The notes beneath the pieces were generated by a model. That model was not told the DNA's origin, made no database searches, and worked only from the letters and a program-made list of their open reading frames with translations. Positions 1-8,501 of a DNA stretch of 26,291 nt are shown piece by piece. Position 1 is the first letter of the stretch; each line of letters begins with the position of its first letter. The translations under genes were made by a program, and so were the position numbers. The DNA is from UBA7672 sp964529555 (GTDB lineage Bacteria; Pseudomonadota; Alphaproteobacteria; Caulobacterales; Hyphomonadaceae), in assembly GCA_964529555.1 (NCBI GenBank), contig CAZGWV010000050.1:1-26291 (forward strand), given 5' to 3'.

Positions 1-1052
1 TCAAGCCGCAGACGGCGCCGCGCGGCACGGGCAAGCGCATCGCCGTGGTCGGCTCTGGACCTGCGGGTCTTGCCTGCGCGCAGCAGCTTGCGCGCGCCGG
101 TCATTCGCCGACCGTGTTCGAGAAATCGGATCGCATCGGCGGCCTGCTCCGCTATGGCATCCCCGACTTCAAGATGGAAAAGCATCCCATCGACAGGCGC
201 ATCCACCAGATGGAAGCCGAAGGCGTGATCTTCCGCACGCGCCTCAATGTCGGCAAGGACGTGACCGTGCAGCGCCTGCTCGACGATTATCAGGTTATCG
301 TCCTCGCAGGCGGCGCCGAGAACCCGCGCGACCTGCCGATTCCGGGGCGCGAACTCGACGGCGTCCACTTCGCGATGGATTTCCTCACGCAGCAGAACAA
401 GCGCGTGGCTGGCGACAGCGAAAAGACGGCGGCGCCCAACGGCACGATCAGCGCCAAGGGCAAGCATGTCATCGTGATCGGCGGCGGCGATACGGGCTCG
501 GACTGCATCGGCACGTCCAACCGCCACGGCGCGGCATCGGTGACGCAGCTCGAAATCATGCCGAAGCCTCCGACCAAGGAAAACAAGGCGATGACCTGGC
601 CGGACTGGCCGCTGAAGCTGCGCACGTCGTCCTCGCACGAGGAAGGCTGCGAGCGCGACTTTGCAGTCGTGACCAAGCGCGCGATCGGCGAAGGCGGCAA
701 GGTTACCGCGCTCGTCTGCGCCCGCGTCGAATGGGTGCGCGGCCCGAACGGCATGACGATGCAGGAGGTGGAAGGTTCCGAGTTCGAGCTGAAGGCCGAT
801 CTCGTCCTGCTCGCCATGGGCTTTGTCGGCCCGGTTGCGCCGGGACTGGTCGATCAGTCCATGGCCGCGCTCGATCCGCGTGGCAATGTTGCCGCGAGCA
901 CCGACGACTACAAGACGAGCGCCGACCGCATCTTCACTTGCGGCGACATGCGGCGCGGTCAGTCGCTGGTGGTATGGGCCATCCGCGAAGGCCGCCAGTG
1001 CGCGCGGGCGGTGGACGCATATCTGATGGGTTCGAGCAGCCTGCCGCGATAG
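1..1052 (+). CDS. gltD: Glutamate synthase [NADPH] small subunit, 3' part (5' end outside window)
   Basis: This is the C-terminal ~349 residues of the FAD/NADPH subunit that takes electrons from NADPH and passes them to the large subunit GltB, which makes two glutamates from glutamine and 2-oxoglutarate in the cytoplasm. The reading frame is open from the window edge (codon phase starts at base 3). Seen in sequence: the FAD-binding Rossmann motif VGSGPAGLACAQQLARAG (positions 45-100), the conserved stretch RIGGLLRYGIPDFKMEK, a second nucleotide-binding motif VIVIGGGDTGSDC (about 468-515), and the C-terminal FAD-contact motif FTCGDMRRGQSLVVWAI (about 934-985). Family members are about 480 residues, so roughly 130 N-terminal residues carrying the Fe-S cysteines lie upstream. 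It ends at TAG 1050-1052, followed at once by a hairpin. gltB is presumably upstream. The GltD assignment is firm; a GltD-like paralogue of another oxidoreductase is the only real alternative. Confidence 0.93.
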   Translation, partial: KPQTAPRGTGKRIAVVGSGPAGLACAQQLARAGHSPTVFEKSDRIGGLLRYGIPDFKMEKHPIDRRIHQMEAEGVIFRTRLNVGKDVTVQRLLDDYQVIVLAGGAENPRDLPIPGRELDGVHFAMDFLTQQNKRVAGDSEKTAAPNGTISAKGKHVIVIGGGDTGSDCIGTSNRHGAASVTQLEIMPKPPTKENKAMTWPDWPLKLRTSSSHEEGCERDFAVVTKRAIGEGGKVTALVCARVEWVRGPNGMTMQEVEGSEFELKADLVLLAMGFVGPVAPGLVDQSMAALDPRGNVAASTDDYKTSADRIFTCGDMRRGQSLVVWAIREGRQCARAVDAYLMGSSSLPR

Positions 1053-1053
1053 C

Positions 1054-1087
1054 TTTCCTCCGCCGCGCGAAGCGCCGGGGGAGGAAA
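1054..1087 (+). terminator. Terminator-like hairpin after gltD
   Basis: Two bases after the gltD stop, TTTCCTCC (1054-1061) pairs perfectly with GGAGGAAA (1080-1087). An inner GCGC-GAA-GCGC stem-loop sits inside. No T-run follows, so it may be a weak intrinsic terminator, an RNA-stabilising 3' hairpin, or the first element of the structured leader that continues toward 1254. Confidence 0.45.
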
Positions 1088-1120
1088 CACCGCAACACAC
1101 AGCCAGTAGACGCGCGCATT

Positions 1121-1220
1121 AGCGGGAGTAAGGTCATCCCCGAAGCAGCCTCCCCGCTGCTTCGTGTAGAGGCCGACCCGGACGTGTTCGCGACTGCGGC
1201 ATAAGGGTAACAAGCCGCAG
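1121..1220 (+). promoter_or_regulatory. Structured leader upstream of the kor operon
   Basis: The 202-bp gap between gltD and the next gene holds no convincing ORF but several paired elements. CGAAGCAGC (1141-1149) pairs perfectly with GCTGCTTCG (1156-1164) around a 6-nt loop. CTGCGGC (1194-1200) pairs with GCCGCAG (1214-1220). In addition AGCGGGAG (1121-1128) can pair, with one bulge, with CTCCCCGCT (1150-1158), which would exclude the 1141-1164 hairpin. Such mutually exclusive pairings are what an attenuator or riboswitch expression platform looks like. I do not recognise a known riboswitch core (no TPP or SAM-II consensus seen). The function is inference from base pairing alone, and GC-rich DNA yields chance hairpins. 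Confidence 0.3.
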
Positions 1221-1254
1221 CAAGCATGCGCCGGGCGAGCAAAGCCGCGGACCG

Positions 1255-3075
1255 ATGAGGGTCGGTCACGCCAAGCGACGGGGGCGTGCATTGCAGGCAA
1301 CGGACATTTCGCGTCCCGACTATTTTCATAAAGTCGTCGACTGCCAGTGGGCCTGTCCCGCGCATACGCCCGTACCCGAATACATCCGGCTGATCGCCGA
1401 CCGGCGATACACCGACGCCTATATGATCAACTGGAGGTCGAACGTCTTTCCGGGAATCCTGGGGCGGACGTGCGACCGGCCGTGCGAACCCGCCTGCCGG
1501 CGGGGCCGGGTCGAAGAGGAGCCGGTGGCGATCTGCCGCCTGAAGAGGGTGGCGGCCGACAACAAGGCGGACTTTGCAGCCCTCCTGCCCAGGGTCGCGC
1601 CGAAGAACGGCAAGAAGGTCGCCTGTGTCGGCGCCGGGCCCGCATCGCTCACGGTCGCAAGGGATCTCGCCCCGTTGGGCTATGAAGTCCACGTCTATGA
1701 CGCGGACAAGAAGGCCGGCGGGATGATCCGCAGCCAGATCCCGCGCTTTCGTCTGCCGGAAGAAGTGATCGACGAGGAGGTCGGCTATATCACGGCGCTG
1801 GGGCCGGCGATGCACCTGCAGCAGCGGGTTGAGTCGATGAAGGCGCTGCTGGCGGAAGGCTATGACGCGATCTTTGTCGGAACCGGCGCGCCGCGTGGAC
1901 GCGACCTCGACCTGCCGGGCCGCAAGGAAGCAGCCGCCAACATCCATATCGGCATCGACTGGCTCTCCAACGTTTCGTTCGAGCATACCGACAGGATTGG
2001 CAAGCGCGTGATCGTGCTGGGCGGCGGCAACACCGCGATGGATTGCTGCCGCACCGCCCGCCGCCTTGGCGGAGACGATGTGAAGGTCATCGTGCGCTCG
2101 GGCTTCGAGGAGATGAAGGCCTCCCCGTGGGAGAAGGAAGACGCCATCGGCGAGGACATTCCGATCCTCAACTATCTCGTGCCCAAGGCGTTCATCCACG
2201 AAGGCGGCAAGCTGACAGGCATGACGTTCGAGAAGGTGAAGGCCGAGAAGGACGCCAAGGGGCGCCGCCTGCTCGTGCCGACGGGCGAGCCCGACGAGCA
2301 TTTCGACTGCGACGATGTGCTGGTCGCCGTGGGTCAGGAGAACGCCTTCCCGTGGATCGAGCGCGACATCGGAATGGAATTCGACAAGTGGGACATGCCG
2401 GTTGTCGGCGAAGAGACGATGCAGTCCACCATCCCGAATGTGTTCTTCGGAGGCGATGCGGCCTTCGGACCCAAGAACATCATCTGGGCCGTGGCGCATG
2501 GCCATGCCGGCGCCGTGTCGATCGACATGTTCCTCAATGGCCAGGACATTGCTGTGCGGCCTGCGCCGGGCGTCACCGTGATCTCCCAGAAGATGGGCAT
2601 CCACGAATGGAGCTATGACAATGACGTCGCCAACGACCGCCGCTACAAGGTCCCTCATCGTGACAAGGCGCAATCGCTGAAAGACGTGAAGGCCGAGGTG
2701 GAGCTGGGTTTTGACCAGGGGCTCGGCTTCAAGGAAGCGCAGCGCTGTCTCAACTGCGATGTGCAGACTGTGTTCACGGCCAAGGTTTGTATCGAGTGCG
2801 ATGCATGCGTCGATATCTGCCCGACTGACTGCATCACCTTCACCGAAGATGGCAGCGAAGCGGAACTGCGAACGCGGCTGAAGGCGCCGGCGCTCAATCT
2901 GGCGCAAGAGCTTTATGTGGCGGATGGCCTGCCGACCGGGCGCGTCATGGTGAAGGACGAAGATGTGTGCCTCCACTGCGGGCTATGCGCCGAGCGCTGT
3001 CCCACAGGCGCGTGGGACATGCAGAAATACCTGATCGACATCACGCAGGCGGGGCCAAAATGCCGGACACGCTAA
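1255..3075 (+). CDS. korC: GltD-like FAD/NAD(P) oxidoreductase with Fe-S domains, electron-transfer subunit of 2-oxoacid oxidoreductase (KorC-like)
   Basis: This 606-residue flavoprotein probably links a 2-oxoacid oxidoreductase to NADP(H). The N-terminal cysteine-rich Fe-S domain has C30-x3-C34 and C73-x3-C77-x3-C81 plus C94, as in GltD and dihydropyrimidine dehydrogenase. Then come an FAD Rossmann motif (VGAGPASLTVARDLAPLG, about 124-141), a second nucleotide-binding motif (VIVLGGGNTAMDC, about 252) and a C-terminal part with two [4Fe-4S] ferredoxin motifs (CIECDACVDICP and CLHCGLCAERCP). The two C-terminal clusters distinguish it from true GltD. Its stop lies 16 bp inside the next gene, so the three genes are translationally coupled. 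A third NADP-linked subunit of this type (KorC) is known with the KorAB 2-oxoglutarate enzyme of Azoarcus/Thauera-type bacteria; applying that name here is inference. The ATG at 1255 was chosen as the first in-frame ATG upstream of the conserved start ATDISRPDYFHKV; a slightly later start is possible. Confidence 0.8.
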   Translation: MRVGHAKRRGRALQATDISRPDYFHKVVDCQWACPAHTPVPEYIRLIADRRYTDAYMINWRSNVFPGILGRTCDRPCEPACRRGRVEEEPVAICRLKRVAADNKADFAALLPRVAPKNGKKVACVGAGPASLTVARDLAPLGYEVHVYDADKKAGGMIRSQIPRFRLPEEVIDEEVGYITALGPAMHLQQRVESMKALLAEGYDAIFVGTGAPRGRDLDLPGRKEAAANIHIGIDWLSNVSFEHTDRIGKRVIVLGGGNTAMDCCRTARRLGGDDVKVIVRSGFEEMKASPWEKEDAIGEDIPILNYLVPKAFIHEGGKLTGMTFEKVKAEKDAKGRRLLVPTGEPDEHFDCDDVLVAVGQENAFPWIERDIGMEFDKWDMPVVGEETMQSTIPNVFFGGDAAFGPKNIIWAVAHGHAGAVSIDMFLNGQDIAVRPAPGVTVISQKMGIHEWSYDNDVANDRRYKVPHRDKAQSLKDVKAEVELGFDQGLGFKEAQRCLNCDVQTVFTAKVCIECDACVDICPTDCITFTEDGSEAELRTRLKAPALNLAQELYVADGLPTGRVMVKDEDVCLHCGLCAERCPTGAWDMQKYLIDITQAGPKCRTR

Positions 3076-4937
3076 CCGAAGTGGCAAGCATACGGCCTGC
3101 GCCACTCACCGCCGTGAATGACTTCGTGGTGAAGTTCGCCAACGTGAACGGATCGGGCTCGGCGTCGGCCAACGGCCTGTTCGCCAAGTCGGTCATCCGC
3201 ATGGGCGTGCCGGTGGCGGCGCGCAACATCTTCCCGTCCAACATCCAGGGATTGCCGACCTGGTATGAGGTGCGCGTCTCGGGCGCGGGCCATCTCGGGC
3301 GGCGTGGCGGCGTCGATCTTGCCGTGCCGCTGAACCCGCAGACATGGGATGACGATGTGAAGGAGATCAGCCCCGGAGGCTATCTCTTCTACGACTCCAC
3401 CAAGCCCCTGCCCGCCTCGAAGTTTCGCGACGACGTCAACATCATCGGCGTGCCGCTGACGGCGATCTGCAACGAGGCCTACAGGATTCCGCGCGAGCGG
3501 CAGTTGTTCAAGAACATCTGCTATGTCGGCGCGCTGTCATGGCTGATCGGCATCGATCCCGCCGTGGTCGAGCAGTTGCTGAAGGAGGAGTTCGCCTCCA
3601 AGCCCAAGCTGATCCCGGCGAACATCGCCGCCTTCAATCTCGGGCGCGACTGGGCGCAGAAAAACCTCCACCCCATTGGCCTGCAACTGCGGAAGTCAGA
3701 CGCCGTGGGTGACCGCATCTTCGTCGAAGGCAATGCGGCAGCAGCCCTTGGCGCGGTCTATGGCGGGGCGACGGTCTGCGCCTGGTATCCCATCACGCCA
3801 TCCACCTCGCTTGCAGAGGCCTTCACCGGCTACTGCGAAGACTTCAGGCGGGACGAAGACGGATCGGCCAAATACGCCATCGTGCAGTGCGAGGACGAGA
3901 TCGCGTCCATCGGCGTGGTGGTCGGCGCAGGCTGGAACGGCGCGCGGTCGTTCACCTGCACATCCGGGCCGGGCATATCGCTGATGAACGAATTCATCGG
4001 CCTCAGCTATTTTGCCGAAATTCCCGCCGTGATCTTCGACGTGCAGCGCGGCGGCCCCTCCACGGGCATGCCGACGCGCACACAGCAGTCGGACATATTG
4101 CTCGCCGCCTATGCCAGCCACGGCGACACCAAGCATGTCATGCTGCTGCCCGCCGATCCCGGCGAGTGTTTCACCATGAGCGCGCAGGCATTCGACCTGT
4201 CGGACCGGCTGCAAAGCACAGTGTTCGTGATGCTCGACCTCGATATCGGGATGCAGGAATGGTTGTGCGAGCCGTTCAAATGGGACGACGCGCGCCGGAT
4301 CGACCGCGGCAAGGTGATGACCGCCGAGCAGTTGCAGGCTGGCGCGTTCTTCGGCCGCTACACCGACGTGGATGGCGACGGCATTCCTTTCCGCACTTAT
4401 CCGGGCACGCACCCGGACAAGGGCGCCTATTTCACGCGCGGCACATCGCGCAACCGGATGGCGGGCTATTCGGAGAAGGGCGTCGACTATCAGGACAATA
4501 TGGAGCGCCTGCTCAAGAAATTTCACACGGCGGCGAGCCTTGTGCCCGGCCCTATCCTGCGGCCTGCATCGCAGAAGACACGGATCGGGGCGATCTATTT
4601 CGGCTCGACCACCCCGGCCATGCACGAGGCTCTGGAATCGCTGGAGGCTGGCGGCGACCATATCGACGCCCTGCGCGTGCGCGCCTTCCCGTTCAGCCAG
4701 GACGTCTATGATTTCATCCACGCCCACGACGAAGTCTGCGTCGTGGAGCAGAACCGCGATGCGCAGCTGCGTTCGCTGCTGATGATCGAGGGCGGCATCG
4801 ACGCCTCGCGCCTCACCTCCATCCTGCACTATGACGGCACGCCGATCACCGCGCGCTTCCTGATCGACGCCATCGGCAAGCGCCTCGAAGCCCGCAAGGC
4901 GACGCGCCAGATCACCGAGAAGGGCCCCCGCGCATGA
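3060..4937 (+). CDS. korA: 2-oxoacid:acceptor oxidoreductase, fused gamma-alpha subunit (probably 2-oxoglutarate)
   Basis: This 625-residue protein joins the gamma domain (about residues 24-195, containing the VKFANVNGSGSASANGLFAK and GHLGRRGGVDLAVP segments) to the alpha/pyrimidine-binding domain (from about 221: EGNAAAALGAVYGGATVCAW, then YPITPSTSLAEAF). That fusion is the usual form of KorA-type subunits. With KorB it oxidatively decarboxylates a 2-oxoacid with CoA, giving acyl-CoA and low-potential electrons in the cytoplasm. The YPITPSTSL motif and the gltD neighbourhood favour 2-oxoglutarate, but substrate cannot be fixed from sequence alone. An open frame begins further upstream at 2967, but the ATG at 3060 is preferred: it is preceded by the purine-rich aggcggggcc and gives the family's normal N-terminus. 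It overlaps the upstream gene by 16 bp and the downstream gene by ATGA. Confidence 0.88.
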   Translation: MPDTLTEVASIRPAPLTAVNDFVVKFANVNGSGSASANGLFAKSVIRMGVPVAARNIFPSNIQGLPTWYEVRVSGAGHLGRRGGVDLAVPLNPQTWDDDVKEISPGGYLFYDSTKPLPASKFRDDVNIIGVPLTAICNEAYRIPRERQLFKNICYVGALSWLIGIDPAVVEQLLKEEFASKPKLIPANIAAFNLGRDWAQKNLHPIGLQLRKSDAVGDRIFVEGNAAAALGAVYGGATVCAWYPITPSTSLAEAFTGYCEDFRRDEDGSAKYAIVQCEDEIASIGVVVGAGWNGARSFTCTSGPGISLMNEFIGLSYFAEIPAVIFDVQRGGPSTGMPTRTQQSDILLAAYASHGDTKHVMLLPADPGECFTMSAQAFDLSDRLQSTVFVMLDLDIGMQEWLCEPFKWDDARRIDRGKVMTAEQLQAGAFFGRYTDVDGDGIPFRTYPGTHPDKGAYFTRGTSRNRMAGYSEKGVDYQDNMERLLKKFHTAASLVPGPILRPASQKTRIGAIYFGSTTPAMHEALESLEAGGDHIDALRVRAFPFSQDVYDFIHAHDEVCVVEQNRDAQLRSLLMIEGGIDASRLTSILHYDGTPITARFLIDAIGKRLEARKATRQITEKGPRA

Positions 4938-5989
4938 CCTACATCGTCAAGCCCAGGCTGCATCACCCAAGCCTGCCCAAGAACGAGCTCGGCTTCACGC
5001 GGCGGGACTATGAGGGGCGCGTCTCCACGCTGTGCGCCGGATGCGGCCACGACTCGATCAGCTCCGCCATTATCCAGGCGTGCTGGGAGCTTTCGATCCA
5101 GCCGCATCGGCTGGCGAAGATTTCCGGCATCGGCTGCTCATCCAAGACGCCGGATTACTTCCTGAGCCAGAGCCACGGCTTCAACAGCGTGCATGGCCGC
5201 ATGCCCAGCGTGCTGACCGGCGCCAATCTGGCCAATCGCGACCTGATCTATCTGGGCGTGTCGGGCGACGGAGACAGCGCGTCCATCGGCCTCGGCCAAT
5301 TCGCGCACTCGATCCGGCGCGGCGTGAACATGAGCTACATCGTCGAGAACAATGGCGTCTACGGCCTCACCAAGGGGCAGTTTTCCGCGACATCCGACAA
5401 AGGCTCGAAGTCCAAGAAGGGACTTGAGAATACCGAGAGCGGCATCGATCTCGTCGCCCTCGCCCTGCAGCTGGGCGCGACCTATGTCGGCCGCTCGTTC
5501 TCGGGCGACAAGGAGCAACTGGTGCCGCTGATCAAGGGCGCGCTCAGCCATCACGGCCCTGCCTTCCTCGATGTGATCAGCCCGTGCGTCGCCTTCAACA
5601 ATCATGCGGGTTCGACCAAGAGCTTCGACTATGTGCGCGAGCACAACGAGGCGGTGAACCGGCTGGACGTGATCCTCGGACGCACGCCGATCACCACGGC
5701 GTACAAGCCGGGCGAATTGCGCGAGGTGACGCAGCATGACGGCTCGGTCTTGCGCCTCCGCAAACTGCACGACGACTATGACGCCACGAACAAGATTGCC
5801 GCCGCAAACTATCTGCAGGAACGCCACGCGGAAGGCGAGATCGTCACCGGCCTGCTTTACGTCGACCCCGACGCCACAGACCTGCACGACCGGCTCGGAA
5901 CAACGGAGCGGCCGCTGAACCAGCTGACCACCGCCGATCTCACGCCCGGCGCCTCCGCCCTGGAGAAAATCAACGCATCCTTGCGCTAG
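4934..5989 (+). CDS. korB: 2-oxoacid:acceptor oxidoreductase, beta (TPP-binding) subunit
   Basis: This 351-residue subunit binds thiamine diphosphate and a [4Fe-4S] cluster. Visible cluster ligands are C34 and C37 (CAGCGHD), C68 (GIGCSSKTPD) and C218 (SPCVAFNNH). The TPP/Mg signature GDGDSASIGLGQ starts at residue 111, with the usual NN pair at 139-140 (VENNGVYGLTKGQ). Length is close to family norms for beta subunits (about 280-350), with a modest C-terminal extension. The start codon overlaps the korA stop as ATGA, so translation is coupled. No stand-alone ferredoxin gene follows, consistent with electrons going to the Fe-S/FAD subunit encoded two genes upstream. The gene converges on the kinase gene; the 121-bp gap (5990-6110) has only a weak imperfect hairpin and no clear terminator. 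Confidence 0.9.
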   Translation: MTYIVKPRLHHPSLPKNELGFTRRDYEGRVSTLCAGCGHDSISSAIIQACWELSIQPHRLAKISGIGCSSKTPDYFLSQSHGFNSVHGRMPSVLTGANLANRDLIYLGVSGDGDSASIGLGQFAHSIRRGVNMSYIVENNGVYGLTKGQFSATSDKGSKSKKGLENTESGIDLVALALQLGATYVGRSFSGDKEQLVPLIKGALSHHGPAFLDVISPCVAFNNHAGSTKSFDYVREHNEAVNRLDVILGRTPITTAYKPGELREVTQHDGSVLRLRKLHDDYDATNKIAAANYLQERHAEGEIVTGLLYVDPDATDLHDRLGTTERPLNQLTTADLTPGASALEKINASLR

Positions 5990-6110
5990 CCGGCTCGGCA
6001 AAACAGCCAGCGGGGACCCAGGCTTCCAGCCCCGTCTCGCTCATGGCGCACGGAGAAAAGCGGCGGAAACAAACAAGCACGATTGCGGCGCTTGACCCGC
6101 CTGCGGACGG

Positions 6111-8501
6111 CTACTGCAGCGGCGCCATCGAGGACAATGGCCCACCGGCCCGGCAGATGGCGATCCGCGCTTGCAGGCCGGGCATGAAGGCCTTGTGGAA
6201 CGCCATCAGCCGCCCCGCCGCATCCGCCTTGGCCAGCCGAGCCTCTGCGCCGATGAAGGACTGGCATGCCAACGCCCTGTCGCCCGCCTGCTTGGCGATC
6301 TGCCCCAGCATCAGCTCGCTCCAACCGGCATGGACTCCCGAACTCGTCTCGTCCATGTCGGCGATGCGCGCCGCGAGAATGCGGCTCTGCTCGGCGATCG
6401 CCTCGTCGAAGCGCCCGACATTGCCGAGATGCTGCGCGTACGTCTCCGCGATCATGTAGGCCATGACGCTGGCCGAGTCGTCCTTGTCGGCAATTGCGGT
6501 CAGGCGGCGGGCTGCGGCCTGCGCGCTGAACAGCAGGTCTTCCGCCTCCGCCTGCTTGTCGATGCGCGCAGCCGCAGAGTACGCATCCGCCCCCATCCAG
6601 CCGATTTGATAGAGCAGATCGGGGTTGCCCGTATCCCTGCGCTCGATCTCCACCAGCGCATCGTGCGCCTCGCGCATCGCCGGATAACCTTCAGCGTCAC
6701 GCCCCATCAGCGACCACGCAAGCCCGCGATTGTAGAGCGCCCATGCCCGCTCAACCGCCGCCTGATCGCTCTCCTTCTCAGGCGAGGGCCATACCTCGAT
6801 CATCGCTTCATGGCGCTGTGTCGCCGCGATCAGCGCATCGAACTCTTCATTGCCTGCAAACCGCTCCATGTCGGCGCGGTTGAGGTCCTTCTCGGCCAGA
6901 CGCCACGCCGCATCACGGTCGCCCGCCTCCACCCGCGCCAGAGCCTCACGGCCAGCCGCCACCTGAGCGAGCGCCTTTTCCGCATCGCTGTCATTGTAGA
7001 ACGAGATCAGGCTGAGGATCGCGCCGATGCGCGCTTCGGTAACGGCGATTGCCGGCTCGTCGCCGGACGCCTTGCGGATATCCGCCAGCATCCGGGCGGC
7101 CGTTTCCAGATTGGCCTTTGCCGACAGATCCTGCCCGAGGTTCCGTTGCAGCGGCGACCCCTGGATTTCCGCGAGCTTCACGATGCCCCGCGCCGTCTCG
7201 ATCAACAGCGCGCGGTCCTGCCCAGCAGATTGCGACAGCGCGTCGAGATAGCCCTGCGCTTCGGTCGCCAGATCGGCGCGCGCCGTCGTGTTGCCGGGAA
7301 CGACGCGCAATTGCTCGTCGAGATCGAACAGCATGTAATTCGCGAGCTTGCGTACGTCGTCGAAACGCTGCGCCTCTGCCGCACGCGCGCGATCAGCAAG
7401 GAACCACGCAACGCCCGTTGCAGCGAACGCGCCGACAAGCAGGATCAGGCCGGCGGCCGTCGCCGCAGCCGCGATGCGATGCCGTCCGATGAACTTGCGG
7501 AACGCATAACCCGCACCCTGCCCATAGGCAGAAACCGGCCGCCCTTCACGCCACGCCACAAGATCGGCCGCGAAGAGATCGACCGAGGCGTAGCGATCCT
7601 CGGGCTTTGCCGCCGTGGCGCGCGCCAGAACGGCGGCGAGTTCCTTGTCAGCCTGACTGTCCTCGAGGAGTTTCTGCGCCAGCTTGCCCAGCGAATAGAC
7701 GTCTGCAGCCGTCGTCGGCTCGGCGCCGGTCATCCGCTCCGGCGCCGCATATCCGGGCGTGAGGCTCAGCGTGTGCAGCGAGCCGGACCCATCCGATGTA
7801 CGGGCCGGTGCGTCGGTTGCGCCCTTGGGCCGCGCAATGCCGAAGTCGATCAGCTTGGCGACGCCATTGTTGGTCACCATCACGTTGGACGGCGTGATAT
7901 CGCGGTGGACGATCAGGTTGGCGTGCGCGAACGACACCGCCGTGAAGGCCTGCAGCAGCATGTCGATCCGCTGGTCGCGCGTGGCGCCGGACTCTTCGGC
8001 CCAGGCGAGCAGCGGCTTGCCCTCGACATACTCCATGATGATGTAGGGGGAGCCGTCTTCCGTCGATCCGCCGTCGAACAGCTGGGCGATATTGGGGTGG
8101 CGCAACTGCGCGAGGATCTGCCGCTCGCGGCGAAACCGGTCGACCAGCCGCTCCGACAGCAGGCCCGGCCTGATGATCTTCACGGCGGCGATATGGTCGA
8201 AATCGCCCCTGTCGCGGCGGGCGAGATAGACCGAGCCCATGCCGCCCGAGCCGATCCGCTCGGTGATGATGTAGCCGGCCAGCCGCTTGGGCGCCGGCGG
8301 TTCCTCACCGATGGAGGCCACCGCGCCGCCGGTGCGCATCGTCACTTCCTGCTCGGCGACGATAAATCGGCGCACGCGCGCGAGCAGGTCCGCGCGCCCG
8401 CCGGTTCGGGCTGCGAGCCAGGCATCGGGGTCCGCCGGCTCAGCTTCGAGAAAGGCCTCGAATAGCGCCAGCGCCTCGCGTTCGAGCGCGACTTTGGTCA
8501 T
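6111..8501 (-). CDS. Membrane-anchored Ser/Thr protein kinase with C-terminal helical/TPR-like sensor region
   Basis: This 796-residue PknB-type kinase carries the glycine loop IGSGGMGS (83-90), the ATP lysine K108 (AVKII), the helix-C glutamate E126, HRD (199-201), N206, DFG (219-221) and an APE motif (YAAPE, 251-255). The catalytic loop reads HRDITPSN, so the usual Lys of HRDLKxxN is Thr203. One membrane segment spans about residues 343-368, after which some 430 residues of Ala-rich helical repeats (TPR-like by look) would lie outside the membrane. The ATG at 8501 overlaps the sigma-factor stop as ATGA, which fixes the start. ECF43-type and related sigma factors are often encoded beside such kinases; the kinase probably controls that sigma factor in response to an envelope signal (inference). 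The ligand is unknown. Confidence 0.9.
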   Translation of the reverse strand: MTKVALEREALALFEAFLEAEPADPDAWLAARTGGRADLLARVRRFIVAEQEVTMRTGGAVASIGEEPPAPKRLAGYIITERIGSGGMGSVYLARRDRGDFDHIAAVKIIRPGLLSERLVDRFRRERQILAQLRHPNIAQLFDGGSTEDGSPYIIMEYVEGKPLLAWAEESGATRDQRIDMLLQAFTAVSFAHANLIVHRDITPSNVMVTNNGVAKLIDFGIARPKGATDAPARTSDGSGSLHTLSLTPGYAAPERMTGAEPTTAADVYSLGKLAQKLLEDSQADKELAAVLARATAAKPEDRYASVDLFAADLVAWREGRPVSAYGQGAGYAFRKFIGRHRIAAAATAAGLILLVGAFAATGVAWFLADRARAAEAQRFDDVRKLANYMLFDLDEQLRVVPGNTTARADLATEAQGYLDALSQSAGQDRALLIETARGIVKLAEIQGSPLQRNLGQDLSAKANLETAARMLADIRKASGDEPAIAVTEARIGAILSLISFYNDSDAEKALAQVAAGREALARVEAGDRDAAWRLAEKDLNRADMERFAGNEEFDALIAATQRHEAMIEVWPSPEKESDQAAVERAWALYNRGLAWSLMGRDAEGYPAMREAHDALVEIERRDTGNPDLLYQIGWMGADAYSAAARIDKQAEAEDLLFSAQAAARRLTAIADKDDSASVMAYMIAETYAQHLGNVGRFDEAIAEQSRILAARIADMDETSSGVHAGWSELMLGQIAKQAGDRALACQSFIGAEARLAKADAAGRLMAFHKAFMPGLQARIAICRAGGPLSSMAPLQ

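Noticed and set aside
731..1204. A 157-codon frame overlapping the gltD end and running into the leader
   Set aside because: Out-of-frame shadow of gltD, Arg-rich, ending in the structured non-coding region.
934..2976. A 680-codon minus-strand frame opposite the KorC-like gene
   Set aside because: His/Asp/Arg-rich antisense translation; the plus strand encodes the full Fe-S/FAD protein.
5990..6110. A possible bidirectional terminator between korB and the kinase gene
   Set aside because: Only a 5-bp CGGGG/CCCCG stem with a long loop and no T-run; too weak to call.
6171..8465. A 764-codon plus-strand frame opposite the kinase gene
   Set aside because: Arg/Leu-rich antisense shadow of a gene with all kinase motifs; no recognisable domain.
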